Assembly (NCBI GenBank): GCA_001910725.1
Contig: MJGA01000002.1
Coordinates: forward strand, 992,001-1,056,000
DNA: 64,000 bases
From: Phanerodontia chrysosporium
Taxonomy: Eukaryota; Basidiomycota; Agaricomycetes; Polyporales; Phanerochaetaceae
Direction of reading: 5' to 3'
Shown: positions 12,964 to 23,176 of the stretch, piece by piece
How the letters are laid out: each line of letters begins with the position of its first letter
Numbering within the stretch: the first letter of the stretch is position 1
Position numbers and translations under genes: made by a program
Notes under the pieces: model-generated
Told to the model about the DNA's origin: nothing
Seen by the model: only the letters and a program-made list of their open reading frames with translations
Database searches by the model: none

Positions 12964-13659
12964 TGAAAGGCATGAGCTTCACGCATGCGACTTATACATT
13001 TTGTCAGTCCGAAGGTAACTCGCCGAGATTTAACTGCAAGTGCGTGGCGAGATCGACATATTCCGCAATTCCTTTACACGACATACAAAGTGACGCTCAG
13101 CTGCATGTTTAGCAGGCAGGTGCAATCAGAAACTGCAGAGTGTATGTGCTCTGTGACTAGTCCTCCAAGGCTCCGCAGCTCATAGGCAGTGGTCGGTCGG
13201 CATGGCCTCGGCTTACGCTCCTTTCCTCACTTGAGCTCACCGTTCTTGATACAGCGAACGGCAGTCTAAACAGCGCAGCCGGCTTCGGAAAGCCTATGTG
13301 GGAGTGCTCGGCACCTCGAAGTTGAACGTAAACTACGCATACGGCTCTCGGGTCGCGGCAACGGCTTGCTTAGAGACTGCAGCGTTCAGAGGCATCGGTG
13401 CCGATTCGGAAGACTTGATGAACGCGCTACCCCGCAGACGGCCATCAGAGCATGCGGGGTATCCCCTGCACCGCCACTTTGACGATGACCCTTCCACAGA
13501 ACCGAGGCTGTGCGATGCATCATGGGCTTTGCGACCCCAGGCATGCCCGGACGACTGCGCACGGAGGGTCCGCCATGGATTGCGGCGGAGAGGTGTGTAT
13601 AAAATGCGGGGGACACACCGTCTGCGCTGCCTATTACAAGCTCGATACCGCACACTGTC
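12964..13659. other. intergenic between DUF6593-like genes 1 and 2
   Basis: About 700 bases. The only clear signal is the TATA box just before gene 2; the open frames here look non-coding. Confidence 0.5.
13598..13604 (+). promoter_or_regulatory. TATA box of DUF6593-like gene 2
   Basis: TATAAAA about 56-62 bases before the ATG at 13660, at normal distance for a fungal core promoter with a short leader. Confidence 0.6.
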
Positions 13660-14389
13660 ATGGCATCTTCGGAGGATATCACTACCCTTACATTCACGCC
13701 CGACAATCCCTGCAACACGATCATCACGTCGCCGTCGGGCAAGGTACTCTACCGCGTTGAGACGGATGTATCGCAGAAGGAGCCCGTTACGGAGGTCAGC
13801 GATATCGCGGATGAGCTAATAGCTTCGCTCGAGTGGCACAACGTTTCCTCGGATAAGGTCATCCTGAAGGGCAAGAAGCCTGTGTCATTCTCGGATTGGA
13901 TGAAGAAGAGCCACATGCCGTTCAAGGAGTATGTTCTCTTTGGTGTATATGTCGAAGCTGTTGATCATAAACATCATGATCTCTTCAGTGAAGCATCCTT
14001 CAAAGATGACCAGGGACGAAAGTACAAGTGGAAGGGCATAGGTTCAGGACGCTGCGTTGAGGTATGCGATCATACACATCTCGAACATGAGAGCGGCTGA
14101 GCTGAGTCACTTGCACCAGCTTCACAGCGATGACGACAATTTCAAGACCGTCATTGCTCGATACACGCGCTCGTACCGCAAGCCCAACCCTGACGGTGAC
14201 GGCGTCATAAACACGCCAGGGGAACTGAAGCTCACTCCGCGCGCAACCGAAATCCAGGACCTGGTGATTGCGACGCTGCTCTTCCAGGAGAAGCGTAGAA
14301 AGCTCTCGGACGGTGGATTATCACCGACTGCTGCATCCGCACTGATGTCGGGCGCTATGTACGGAAGCCAAGCTGTTATGTCAGCTTGA
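13660..14389 (+). CDS. DUF6593-like small protein, paralogue 2
   Basis: Same family and exon plan as its neighbours. Exon 1 begins MASSEDITTLTFTPDNPCN and contains IITSPSGKVLYRVETD, LIASLEWHNVSSDKVILKG and VSFSDWMKKSHMPFKE. The intron from about 13930 to 13987 leads to ASFKDDQGRKYKWKGIGSGRCVE, and the second intron (about 14060-14120) to LHSDDDNFKTVIARYTRSYRKPN. The C-terminus has the family signature LTPRATEIQDLVIATLLFQEKRRK and ends GSQAVMSA. The complete gene has no frame break, so it is the best reference copy of the three. It is closer to paralogue 3 (shared MASSE[DE]ITTLTFTP and ARYTRSYRKPNPDG) than to paralogue 1. Function unknown. Confidence 0.85.
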
Positions 14390-14553
14390 AGTGGCCTATT
14401 CCTTTCGTCTTGTACTATGTCCCTAATACTAGGATACCCTACGCCTCTCCCCACCGAGGCTGACGTTCCTGGGTGTTGGCGGGAACGCTCAGGGCGTATC
14501 GCCGCTTGCACGGTAGATTAAAACATAACGAGTCCAAAGTATGGACGACATGT

Positions 14554-15270
14554 CTACGCTACAGCACCAAACGCGGTCCCCATGGCCATCCCGTAAGCTG
14601 CCCCCTGCGATAGGCCTCCTTTCTGCAGACGCGTGTGCTTTTCCTGGAACAGAAGCGTCAGCACGACCAGGTCCTGGATCTCCCGCGCACGTGCAGTGAG
14701 CTGCAGCTCGCCCGGCGTGTGGATCACGCCAGGACCGTCTGGGTTCGGCTTGCGATACGAACGCGTGTACCGCGCAATGACAGTCTTGTAACGATCGTCC
14801 TCGCAATGGAGCTGCCAGCCGGAGTTGTCAGTCGAGCGGTCGGGCGATGGCTATCTTTTAGACGTACCTCCACACAACGGCCTGGGCCTGTGCCCTTCCA
14901 TTTGTATTTCCGCCCTAGGTCGTCCTTGAACGATACGTCACTACTCGCCGACATAGGTCAGCCGGGCTGTGTCACGCAGACTATGCTGAAGAACACCTGC
15001 TCTTTCAGAGGTATGTGGCTCTTCTTCATCCAATCTGAGAAAGACATTGGTTCGCGCCCGCGCAGGATAACCTTGTCCGAGGTAACCTCATGCCACTCGA
15101 GAGTCGCAATCACCTCGTCTGTCGCGTCGCGGACGGTCGTGATGGGGTGTTTCGAGGCGATATTTGGGGTCTCGACACTGTACAGCACCTTGCCCGATGG
15201 CGAGGTGATGATGGTGTTGCAGGGCTGTCGGCGTGAAAGTAAGCGTCGTGATCTCTTCAGAGGAAGCCAT
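14554..15270 (-). CDS. DUF6593-like small protein, paralogue 3 (inverted)
   Basis: Third copy, on the opposite strand and tail-to-tail with paralogue 2. It begins MASSEEITTLTFTP at 15270. Within 10-20 bases (about 15222-15232) the frame changes and continues PCNTIITSPSGKVLYSVET, VIATLEWHEVTSDKVILRG, MSFSDWMKKSHIPLKE. Two introns then give SDVSFKDDLGRKYKWKGTGPGRCVE and LHCEDDRYKTVIARYTRSYRKPN. The C-terminus has LQLTARAREIQDLVVLTLLF and the stop at 14554-14556. Apart from the one frame change everything is conserved, so a sequence error is likelier than a dead copy, but a young pseudogene cannot be excluded. Confidence 0.78.
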
Positions 15271-15971
15271 GGGTATTGCGCAGTGGGACAAGCTTGACAT
15301 CGCGTCTGTCCTTTATACATCGTCACTAGAGCCACTTTAGCGCACGCATGCGCCCAGGACCCGAGTGCGCGTCGTGATACTCTAAGTACCACCAGGCCCG
15401 CGGAACGGCCCTTGATTCCTGGACCGAGGGCGGTGTGGCACCGTGCTAGCATTCTACACCGTTCGAGAGCGCAGCGCGGCTCCAGTGGAGCGCGCATCGC
15501 GAGGCAATTGCAATGCTATCCTAGGGCTAGCTGCGCAGCCTGAGCACGGCCGTACGCATGTCAAGCAAAGATAGACAGCAACATGAATGCTACTCTACCA
15601 CAAGCAACACTCAGCTGACATGGAGGAAGCAGACGAGTCAGAGACGCTCACCCTCATGCCGGGCGACATCGGACATGACCACCGCCCGCGAGCGAGGTCG
15701 TAACTGGGATCATCAAGCGCAGTTCGCGCAGCGAGGCTCTGCGATCTCCGTGCGCCCGCGAACAGCGCAGAGGACCTTCGTGGCGACAGTGCGTCGTTCT
15801 TCAAGGTTCACAGTACAGTTGGAAGGGAGTAGAGGTCACAACAAAACAGGCCGATCTAGGATTTCTGTAGCTTAGGTGTATTGCAAACTTGAGGCAGGGG
15901 GTAGGGATTTCGTGGTTGTCCGTCCGCTGAATGGTATAGTACATGTCGAATCTTCGCTTCTATGCATGGAG
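15271..15971. other. intergenic
   Basis: About 700 bases between the third DUF6593-like gene and the acetate kinase stop. It holds the TATA box of the former; a 105-codon frame at 15558-15875 has no recognisable content. Confidence 0.5.
15312..15317 (-). promoter_or_regulatory. TATA box of DUF6593-like gene 3
   Basis: Reads TATAAA on the minus strand (context GTATAAAGG), 42-47 bases before the ATG at 15270, matching the arrangement at paralogue 2. Confidence 0.55.
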
Positions 15972-17523
15972 TTAGGATTCGTCCTTCCAGAACTTCTTCT
16001 CCAATGCGCACTCGCGCGCCATCTCCATCTGATTCAGTCGTCAGTATCATGTCAGTCGTCGAAGCTCATGCACGCACCTGTTCGTCCGTCCGACAGACCA
16101 GCACCCTGTGTCCGTCATCACCAACCCCGATGTCAACCACAACACCGTCCTCCTTATCAACCGACGCGTTCTTCCCATCGTCCAGCCTGAAGTTGAGGCA
16201 TTCCATCTGGCTGACAATGGTCTGCCTCAGCTCGACGCTTTTCTCTCCAATCCCACCCGAGAAGACGATCGCGTCGACTTTACCACCGAGCTTGAGGTAG
16301 TACGCGCCGACAAAGTCGTAGATGCGATCGACGAACAGGTCGTACGCGAGCTTCCACTTCGCGTCGTCCGTGCCTGGCGCCGCGTCTGCGTGCGCCTTCA
16401 TATTCTTCACGACCTCGCCGAAGTCGGTCGTGCCCGTGATCGCCTTCCAGCCGCTGCGCTTGTTGAGGATCTCCTCCGCGAGCGTGACGTGCACGTCGAC
16501 GGCCGCGCTGCGGTCGTGCGACATGCGCCCCGCACGGTTCGTGTAGTGGAAGATGAGCGACGGGTCGACACCGCCCGAGCGCGTCGCGCCCGGCAGGCCC
16601 GTCAGCGGCGTGAGGCCCATCGAGGTGTCGAGGGACTTGCCCTGCTTGATCGCGCAGACGGAGGCGCCGGAGCCGAGATGCATGACAATGAGATTGAGGG
16701 TATTGGGATCCTGCGGCAGACGATGTCAGGACGTGAAGCGGAGTAGAACACGGGGCGTACTTTTTGCAGGTATGACGATACAGCACGAAGGATGAAGGCA
16801 TCTGAGAACACTGTCAGCGTGAGCTCAAGCAGTGTAATGAGATACACTCACAGCTCAGACCATGGAATCCGTACTTCTTCAGACCACGCTTCTTGGCAAT
16901 GGACTGGTCGATAGCGTAGCTGGCGATGTGGGCGGGTATGGGACGGTGGAAAGAGGTATCAAAATACGCGATCGACTGCGAATTTGGCAGGGCGTCGATA
17001 CACGCTTTCATAACAGACAGAGCCGCCCCGTTATGTCTAGGCATCATCGTCAGTGCCAACATGTGTGCGTAGTGTACGCTGTGTGCTCACAGGGGGCGAG
17101 GTCGGAGAGCCTCTCGATGTGCTCGTAACTCTCGTTTGTGATGACCTCCGGCTCGAAGTAGTCGCCGCCGTGCACGACACGGTGACAGACGTGGGCAATC
17201 TCGCTGCGGTCGATGCTGGCTTCACGCTTGAGGTAGTCCAAGAAGTGCGCGAACGCGCTCGCATGGTCGTGAATCGAGTCGATAGGCTCTTTCTTGGCCT
17301 CGCGACCTGATTCATGGGCGGCAAGGGAGAAAGTGAAGGACGCAGGCGGGGCGGAGATGTTGGAGATGCTCGAGACAAGCAGGAGCTCGACAGGCTCTGC
17401 CGTGCTCGACGCGTCCGAAGGGCCAGGTTGGGCTTTGAGACGGTAGAGAGAGATCTTGAGAGAGGAAGAACCCGCGTTCACTGACAGGATGAGGCCTGTC
17501 CGCGGCGCACGTGTATTGACCAT
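15972..17523 (-). CDS. ack: Acetate kinase
   Basis: Converts acetyl phosphate + ADP to acetate + ATP; in fungi it works with phosphoketolase instead of phosphotransacetylase. Family landmarks in order: LSVNAGSSSLKISLY near the N-terminus, VCHRVVHGGDYF, SDLAPLHNGAALSV joined across an intron, IAYFDTSFHRPIP, KKYGFHGLSY, NLIVMHLGSGASVCAI, SMGLTPLTGLPGATRSG, GVDPSLIFHY and IVFSGGIGE. The final small exon encodes MEMARECALEKKFWKDES before the stop at 15972-15974. Start chosen at MVNTRAPRTG (17523), 15 residues before NAGSSSLK; the frame is open upstream (in-frame Met at 17586 and 17658) but that segment has no family match. All active-site segments are present. Cytosolic enzyme; its pathway partner lies at 33.5-36.3 kb. 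Confidence 0.95.
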
Positions 17524-17628
17524 CTTGATGTCAACGTGAGGCTTTGGGTTGGTTGGGTGCACCTTGGGACTTGTTGGATGTCGCATCTTAGCTGAGCGTT
17601 GAGTTGAGTTGGGCAGCATGAACTCACG

Positions 17629-17634
17629 ATTATA
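17629..17634 (-). promoter_or_regulatory. TATA-like box of acetate kinase
   Basis: Reads TATAAT on the minus strand (CTTATAATCG), about 106-111 bases before the chosen ATG at 17523. This spacing supports the downstream start over the one at 17658, which lies upstream of the box. Confidence 0.45.
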
Positions 17635-18777
17635 AGGCTGTCTGCGTTGATTGGACAAGTTCGCACGACGCGAACTAGCTGCCTGGTATATGCGAGTGTA
17701 CAGCGATCGGTCTGCACGGTGTACCTCGGGGTGAGTACCTGGACGGGCCTCTGGCTAGTCTAGACGTGCCTAGGACTTGACCGGGTTCGAGACAAGCACG
17801 GGGAGATGCTGGGGGATGCAGAGTGCTTTGAAACAAGGCTGAAGTCATGGCTGCGCATGTGCAGCATTCAGGTGGATCTGTGGTGACTGCAGTCCTCGCC
17901 GGCAGACGAAGTGACGTCGCTCACACAGTCCTCCTGCTCGCGTGGCGTCCACGTGGAAGTACTCACCTACCGAGTCTCTCTATTTGCTACTTCATGCTCT
18001 CGATCCATACGTCCACGATGGTATTCGGGATATAACCTTTCATTACTCTGGCGTCGCCGATGCTGTCGTGGCCTCTTTGAGGGACAAATTGCGGCGGGAG
18101 ATACAGGGTTGTACAGGTTACGTGTGGTGGAATATCTAGGTACGTTGGCTTATCCATGATTCACTGTCGAGCTAACATTCCATAGACCGTTCGCCCAGTG
18201 GCTCGTATCGACATCTCCCGAGAACCACCGACTAAGAACGGTCTGCGGCATGACGCCCATTGTCTGGCCTTGCAGCATACAGGCCTAGCTCTGCTCAGCC
18301 TTCGCCGGCTACCGCTCGACCTTCTGGTACCTGGCGTTCGCACGTTATCTTGTCCCAAAGATTATGCAAGCAGCCTAATACCTGGCTTCTTTATCGTCTA
18401 CACCCTCTGGAATTTAGGCGGAATCACTGTCTTTCGGCTTCATGGGTGATCAGCAAGCTGAACTCGACCTGGAGCATATCGCGAAGGGCCGGCGGGTTGC
18501 TAAATCGTCGGCTGTGATACAATGCTTGGCGGTCGACTCATAACTTACAGTGCCCTTCTGTGTCCCTTATCCGCCAACAACAGTTACTGTAAGTACTACT
18601 GCGCGATCGCAGCAATCTACGCACATGACTAGGCCCCTCCATCACCCGGCGTGTCTCTGCTCTGCCTGCAATCCATCGCGTGCATCCGACCTGCGTGGGT
18701 AATAATCACTCGGCCTGTCTTTATCTAGACGCTGCCGCACATCGGTACAGAGTCATTCGGTGCGAAACAGCGAGGCA

Positions 18778-18783
18778 TATAAT
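18778..18783 (+). promoter_or_regulatory. TATA-like box of copper amine oxidase
   Basis: TATAAT about 46-51 bases before the ATG at 18829. Confidence 0.45.
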
Positions 18784-18828
18784 GTGAGAACATCGCGCTG
18801 TGTCACACTGTGATCGCTACCGCAGACC

Positions 18829-21800
18829 ATGAACGGGGGCTACGAGCTACTGAAGGATTCTGGCCAGCAGGCTGCTCCTGTACCCAGGAAGAGCGGCCGC
18901 CGCGTCGTCTACATCGCACTGGTCTGCGGTGCGATCCTCGTGTCTACGCTCTACGTCTTCGCGCCGCGGATTCGTTTCCTGGATGATTCTGCCTTCGAAG
19001 TACAGCCTACGTCGACAAGCGAGGGCTCGTCTCTCCTTCAGGAGCCCCTGACTCAATGTCCCGCTGCTATTCCCCCTCCGGCCCAGCCACCCGCCCCAGT
19101 TAACCTGTGGTCCTCTTTAACTATCAACGAAACGACCACCATTTACAACTGGCTCAACGAGCCTTCCCGTGGGCTTAACCTCACCTCTCCCGAGACCATA
19201 ACCTTGTCCGACAACTTCATTTATCACATCGAGATATATCGCCCATCGAAGAGTGACGCGCTACGCTACCTTGAGACCCCCATCGACAGCAACCTACCTG
19301 AGCGGTATGCAAGGGTCACTATACACCATGGCGCTCGTACGACCGAGGAGGGTGGTCCAGTAATCATGGATTACCTCGTCGGACCTCTGCCCATTGGTAA
19401 GGAGACCTCAATGCGCGAACTAACGGAGATATACCACCGCGAAGACATTCCGTACAACGCGCGGGGCTTCGGTGTTGGTCTGTTCTCGGAGTTCACGCCC
19501 CTGCTGATGTCGTACATGCCTCGTCTGGCTGACATCACCAAAGTACGTACCTCTTGCTCACCTCGACTTCTATCTTACCTTGACACTCCCTACAATAGGA
19601 CCTGTTCGATGGTGTTGCACTCGGTCTGCCGAATGATACGCTAGTCGCTGGCGCGACAGGCCCGCTCAGCTTTGATGGCACCTTCCGTCGCACGTGGATC
19701 AACTGGCGAAGGAACGTCCCAGGCCCGTGGCTGCATCCCGTGAACTTCTTCCAGTACGTCGACATCTCAGGGAGCGACCCCAGCCAGTGGAAGCTACTCA
19801 AGGTACGCGGACTCTGGTCCCCCTTGTCCGGGCGGCGCTCACGTCGCGCACGCAGGTTGTCTACAACCACCAAGTCTTCCAAACACTCGACGAATTCGTC
19901 GAGGCGTACCATAATGGTACGCTCCGCAAGCTGCCGTCGCGTCCGGATCAGACGAACGACACAGACTGGTCGACACGCTACCGCCCCGCAGGCCCGCCGC
20001 GTGACCTCGACCATCTGCCCGGCCCACGTTCGGTGTCCTTTGCTGGGCTGCGCTTCCGCGTCGACCGCGCCCAGCAGTACGTAAGCTGGCTCGGCTGGGG
20101 CGTGTACCTCGGCTTCGACCGCGACATGGGCCTCAGCCTGTGGGACATCCGGTTCCTCAGCGAGCGGATCGCGTATGAGGTGCGTTTGGCGAGCCTCTGT
20201 GCTGAAAGCGGCTGATCAGAGGTGCAGATATCTCCGCAAGAAGCCCTTGCCCAGTATGCTGGAAACGACCCAATGCAGACGACAACTGCCTGGTTGGATC
20301 GCTATTTCGGCATGGTACGTCCTACCCCACTCGGGCTGGGGTGGCTTAGGCTGATCACCGCTTGCCACAGGGTTCCTCCGTTCGAGACATGCTCCCTGGG
20401 TACGACTGCCCGTACGAAGCGGTCTACCTGCCGGCGACCACATTCACTGGCCTCGGCAGCATAGTCCGCGAACGCGCGATCTGCATCTTTGAACAGGACA
20501 CTGGCCGGCCCATCACGCGGCATACGGGATGGCAGAAGGGCGAGTTCGGTGCTGTGAGAGGTTATACACTCACCATCCGCAGTATCTCGACCGTTGGGAA
20601 GTAAGTCGTCAGTACATCATGTGTGAAGTTACACTAACTGATGCTTCACAGCTATGACTATCGTGAGCGTGACATCTTTCTCAAGTCTTGCAGGATGCTC
20701 AATATCCCGCAGTGTTTGATTACATCTTCCATATCGACGGCACCATTGAAGTCAGAGTTTCAGCGTCTGGGTACCTGCAAGGTGGGTTCTGGGAACCTAG
20801 GCAGACAGGTTACGGAACCGCGATCCGCGATACGACAAGTACGCACAGGATATGATTTTGCTCTACTGTCTAGACTGACGCCGTGCGTAGTGGGCTCGCT
20901 GCACGACCACGTCATGAACTTCAAGGTCGATCTTGACGTCGCAGGTTCAGAGAACTCGCTACTCTTTACGCACACAGACACCGAAGAGGTCGAGCGCGAC
21001 TGGTTCGACGACGACTGGGGCCGCACGGTTATCCAGCAGAAAATCACGCGCGAGTACATCGCGAGCGAGGACGGAGCGAAGCTCGTGTTCCCGCGCAACT
21101 TCCAGGGCGGCTACGCGCTCGTGAACACCGAGCGCACGAACCGCTGGGGCATCCCGCGCGGGTATGCCGTCCACCCGGGCTACTCTCCCGTACACAACGT
21201 GCGCGCTTTCCCTGCCCTCTACCAGATAAATGAATTGACCTCAGGGGTGCAGACGGTCGTCGGCTCGAAGCGGCTGCTCAAGAACGCGAACTGGGCGCGC
21301 TACAACCTCGCCGTGTCGCGCCGCAAGGACGCGGAGCCGTCGAGCAGCAGCATGTGGAACATGAACCTGCCCGGCGCGCCGCCCGTCGACTTTGACGCCT
21401 TCTTCGACGGCGAGAACATCACGCAGCAGGACCTCGTCGCGTGGGTCAACGTAGGAATGCACCACCTCGTGAGTCCGCGCCCGCCCCTCTGTGCCAGGGA
21501 AGCTCGCAGTGCTGACGCACCGGACAGCCGCAAGCCGAGGACGCGCCAAACACGCGTACAAACGTCGCTGCGTCGAGCTTCTTCCTGACGCCGCTCAACT
21601 ACTTCGACGCGGACGTGTCGATGGACGCGGTGAATGCGGTACTGCTCACGCCGCCGGACGCGCCCGGCGGCGCGTGGGCCATCGACGACTACGGTGTGCG
21701 CCCCGCCCACTGCGTGCCCGCACCTGTCCCGCCGTTCGCGTACGACGGCGCTAGCGCGGTCGGCCTCGACGGGCGCCCCGCGCCGCCCCTCAGCGCGGAG

Positions 21801-21851
21801 GAGATGCGCAAGGGCGCGGAGCTGTACCATCGCATCAAGCTAGAGCTGTAG
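18829..21851 (+). CDS. Copper amine oxidase, membrane-anchored
   Basis: Copper/topaquinone amine oxidase: oxidises primary amines to aldehyde, ammonia and hydrogen peroxide. A type II anchor is predicted at residues ~25-43 (VVYIALVCGAILVSTLYVF), followed by a Pro/Ser-rich stalk, so the catalytic part should be extracellular or luminal. Domain text includes LLMSYMPRLADITK, FFQYVDISGSDPSQWKLLK, PGPRSVSFAGLRFRVD, YVSWLGWGVYLGFDRDMGLSLWDIRF and DCPYEAVYLP. The cofactor motif N-Y-D-Y is assembled from an 11-base exon (20652-20662). Copper ligands are the HDH of GSLHDHVMNFKVD and the His in GMHHLPQAEDAPN. The stop is at 21849-21851. About 870 residues in at least nine exons, all in frame when spliced. 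Substrate (for example polyamines or lignin-related amines) cannot be told from sequence. Confidence 0.95.
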
Positions 21852-22194
21852 ATATTCCTCCTCGCGGAACGCAATTGTAGGATAGTGAGTATCGCGTAGG
21901 TGTACGTAGGGACGTAGAGGAATACACAAAGAAGTATCGCTACAAAGCGCTACTCGATGGTCGACAAAGAGTGCGGGCGAGAAACTACATACAGTGTCTG
22001 GGAGATAGGGCGATAAGAGTGTCCGGCAAGTCATTAAGATCATTCTAAGCGGTATGACTCGAATGTCCATGCGCGGGCGATGACCCGCAGCGCAAGATAG
22101 GAAATAAAATAGCAGAGGTTTTTTGCAGGTTTTTGAGCCTTCACGCCTGGACGAAGGTGAACGTCTGACAACGAGTTCAGTATGGTGCACGCGC
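21852..22194. other. convergent 3' region
   Basis: 343 bases between the amine oxidase stop and the stop of the secreted-protein gene; presumably two 3' UTRs. No other signal. Confidence 0.5.
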
Positions 22195-23176
22195 TTAGTG
22201 ATCCATAGTACGCACCGCGTCTGTGCCAGGGCACTTGCCATCCTGGTTGAATGCGAATAGGCCCGTCCCGGGGTTGTACGTGATAGGGGTTCCGGCTATA
22301 TGCGCGATTAGCGACTAGCACAAAACCGGACACACTTTCAAGAACTCACTGTTCGCGGTGGTGTCGCCAAGGTGCGCGAGCAGCGACCCGCTCGAAAGCT
22401 CCCAGATCGTGCTCGAGACTTGCGACGAGGCCAGGCCGAGGATGCTCGCAAGCGGGTTCGGGAGGTTCTGGAGCTGTGAAGCTGAAAGGGGTGTCAGCCT
22501 GTCGTAGATGTAGGGTGTGGGGTCATGCGCACTCTGCGGGACGTTTCCAACCAAGAAGCAACCGCTGCGAGCGTCTTGGACTCCGCCGAGGAGCTCGAAG
22601 GCTGCGTTCTGCGGGCCGTCAACATTCCGAACCTCCCACGAGTAACAGCTCACGCACCTCGATATCGGTGACCTCGCCCGAGATGTCGAACGGCGGCGAG
22701 GAGCAGGTGTTGAACTTGAACTTGGCGGCGTCGGCGGCATTAGTGGTATAGCCGTAGAGACCCTCCTCGTTCGGGGCGCTCACGAAGCCCGCAAGCGACC
22801 CATCCTTCGAAGACACCTTGATCGTACCGGAGACCTGTGGGCACGCCACATCCGACACGAACGTCGGTGTGGGCACGACGATGGAGATCGACGGCGTCGG
22901 GACCGTGATCGTCGTGAAGCCCAGCGAGGGCTTGAGCCGGCCATCTCCTGCACTGCGTATAAGCTACGCGATGATTCAGCAATTTTCTGAGAACGCACCA
23001 GCACGGCGGTTGAACTGCGGTTTCTTAGGAGGCAGGCCCTTGGCCAGTCGTTCCGCGTTCGTCATCTCCCGCTGGCTTCCTTGACCAGCATAGAGCGGGA
23101 CCTCGTTCCATGCGAGCGAGACGTCGAACAGTGCACACGCGAGCGCAAGGAGGAGCAAGGGGGAGAGGCGCGCCAT
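22195..23176 (-). CDS. Small secreted protein of unknown function
   Basis: Starts MARLSPLLLLALACALFD, a typical signal peptide with a likely cleavage after SLA. The mature part begins with a short segment containing MTNAERLAKGLPPKKP, a motif I associate with secreted proteins of mushroom-forming fungi. After an intron comes a Thr/Pro/Val-rich stretch (ITVPTPSISIVVPTP) and a C-terminal domain with DVACPQVSGTIKVSS, LYGYTTNAADAAKF, ISGEVTDIE, AFELLGGVQDARSGCFLVG and ITYNPGTGLFAFNQDGKCPG. The Cys residues probably form disulphides. It ends AVRTMDH at 22195-22197. Four exons with short GT-AG introns. No enzymatic signature recognised; an extracellular or cell-wall role is inferred only from the signal peptide. 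Confidence 0.82.

Larger units (their letters stand above)
17524..18828. other. divergent intergenic region
   Basis: 1.3 kb between acetate kinase (-) and copper amine oxidase (+) starts. It contains a TATA-like box for each gene near its ends; the middle has only short unconvincing frames. Confidence 0.5.

Noticed and set aside
14554..15270. Calling DUF6593 copy 3 a pseudogene
   Set aside because: Only one local frame change; all exons, splice sites and the TATA box are intact, and similar breaks occur in essential genes of this window.
16108..16746. 212-codon plus-strand frame
   Set aside because: Antisense to acetate kinase exons, whose motifs are unmistakable on the minus strand.
20641..21588. 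315-codon frame starting with Met at 20641
   Set aside because: Internal to the amine oxidase; the frame reads through three introns and its Met lies in intron sequence.
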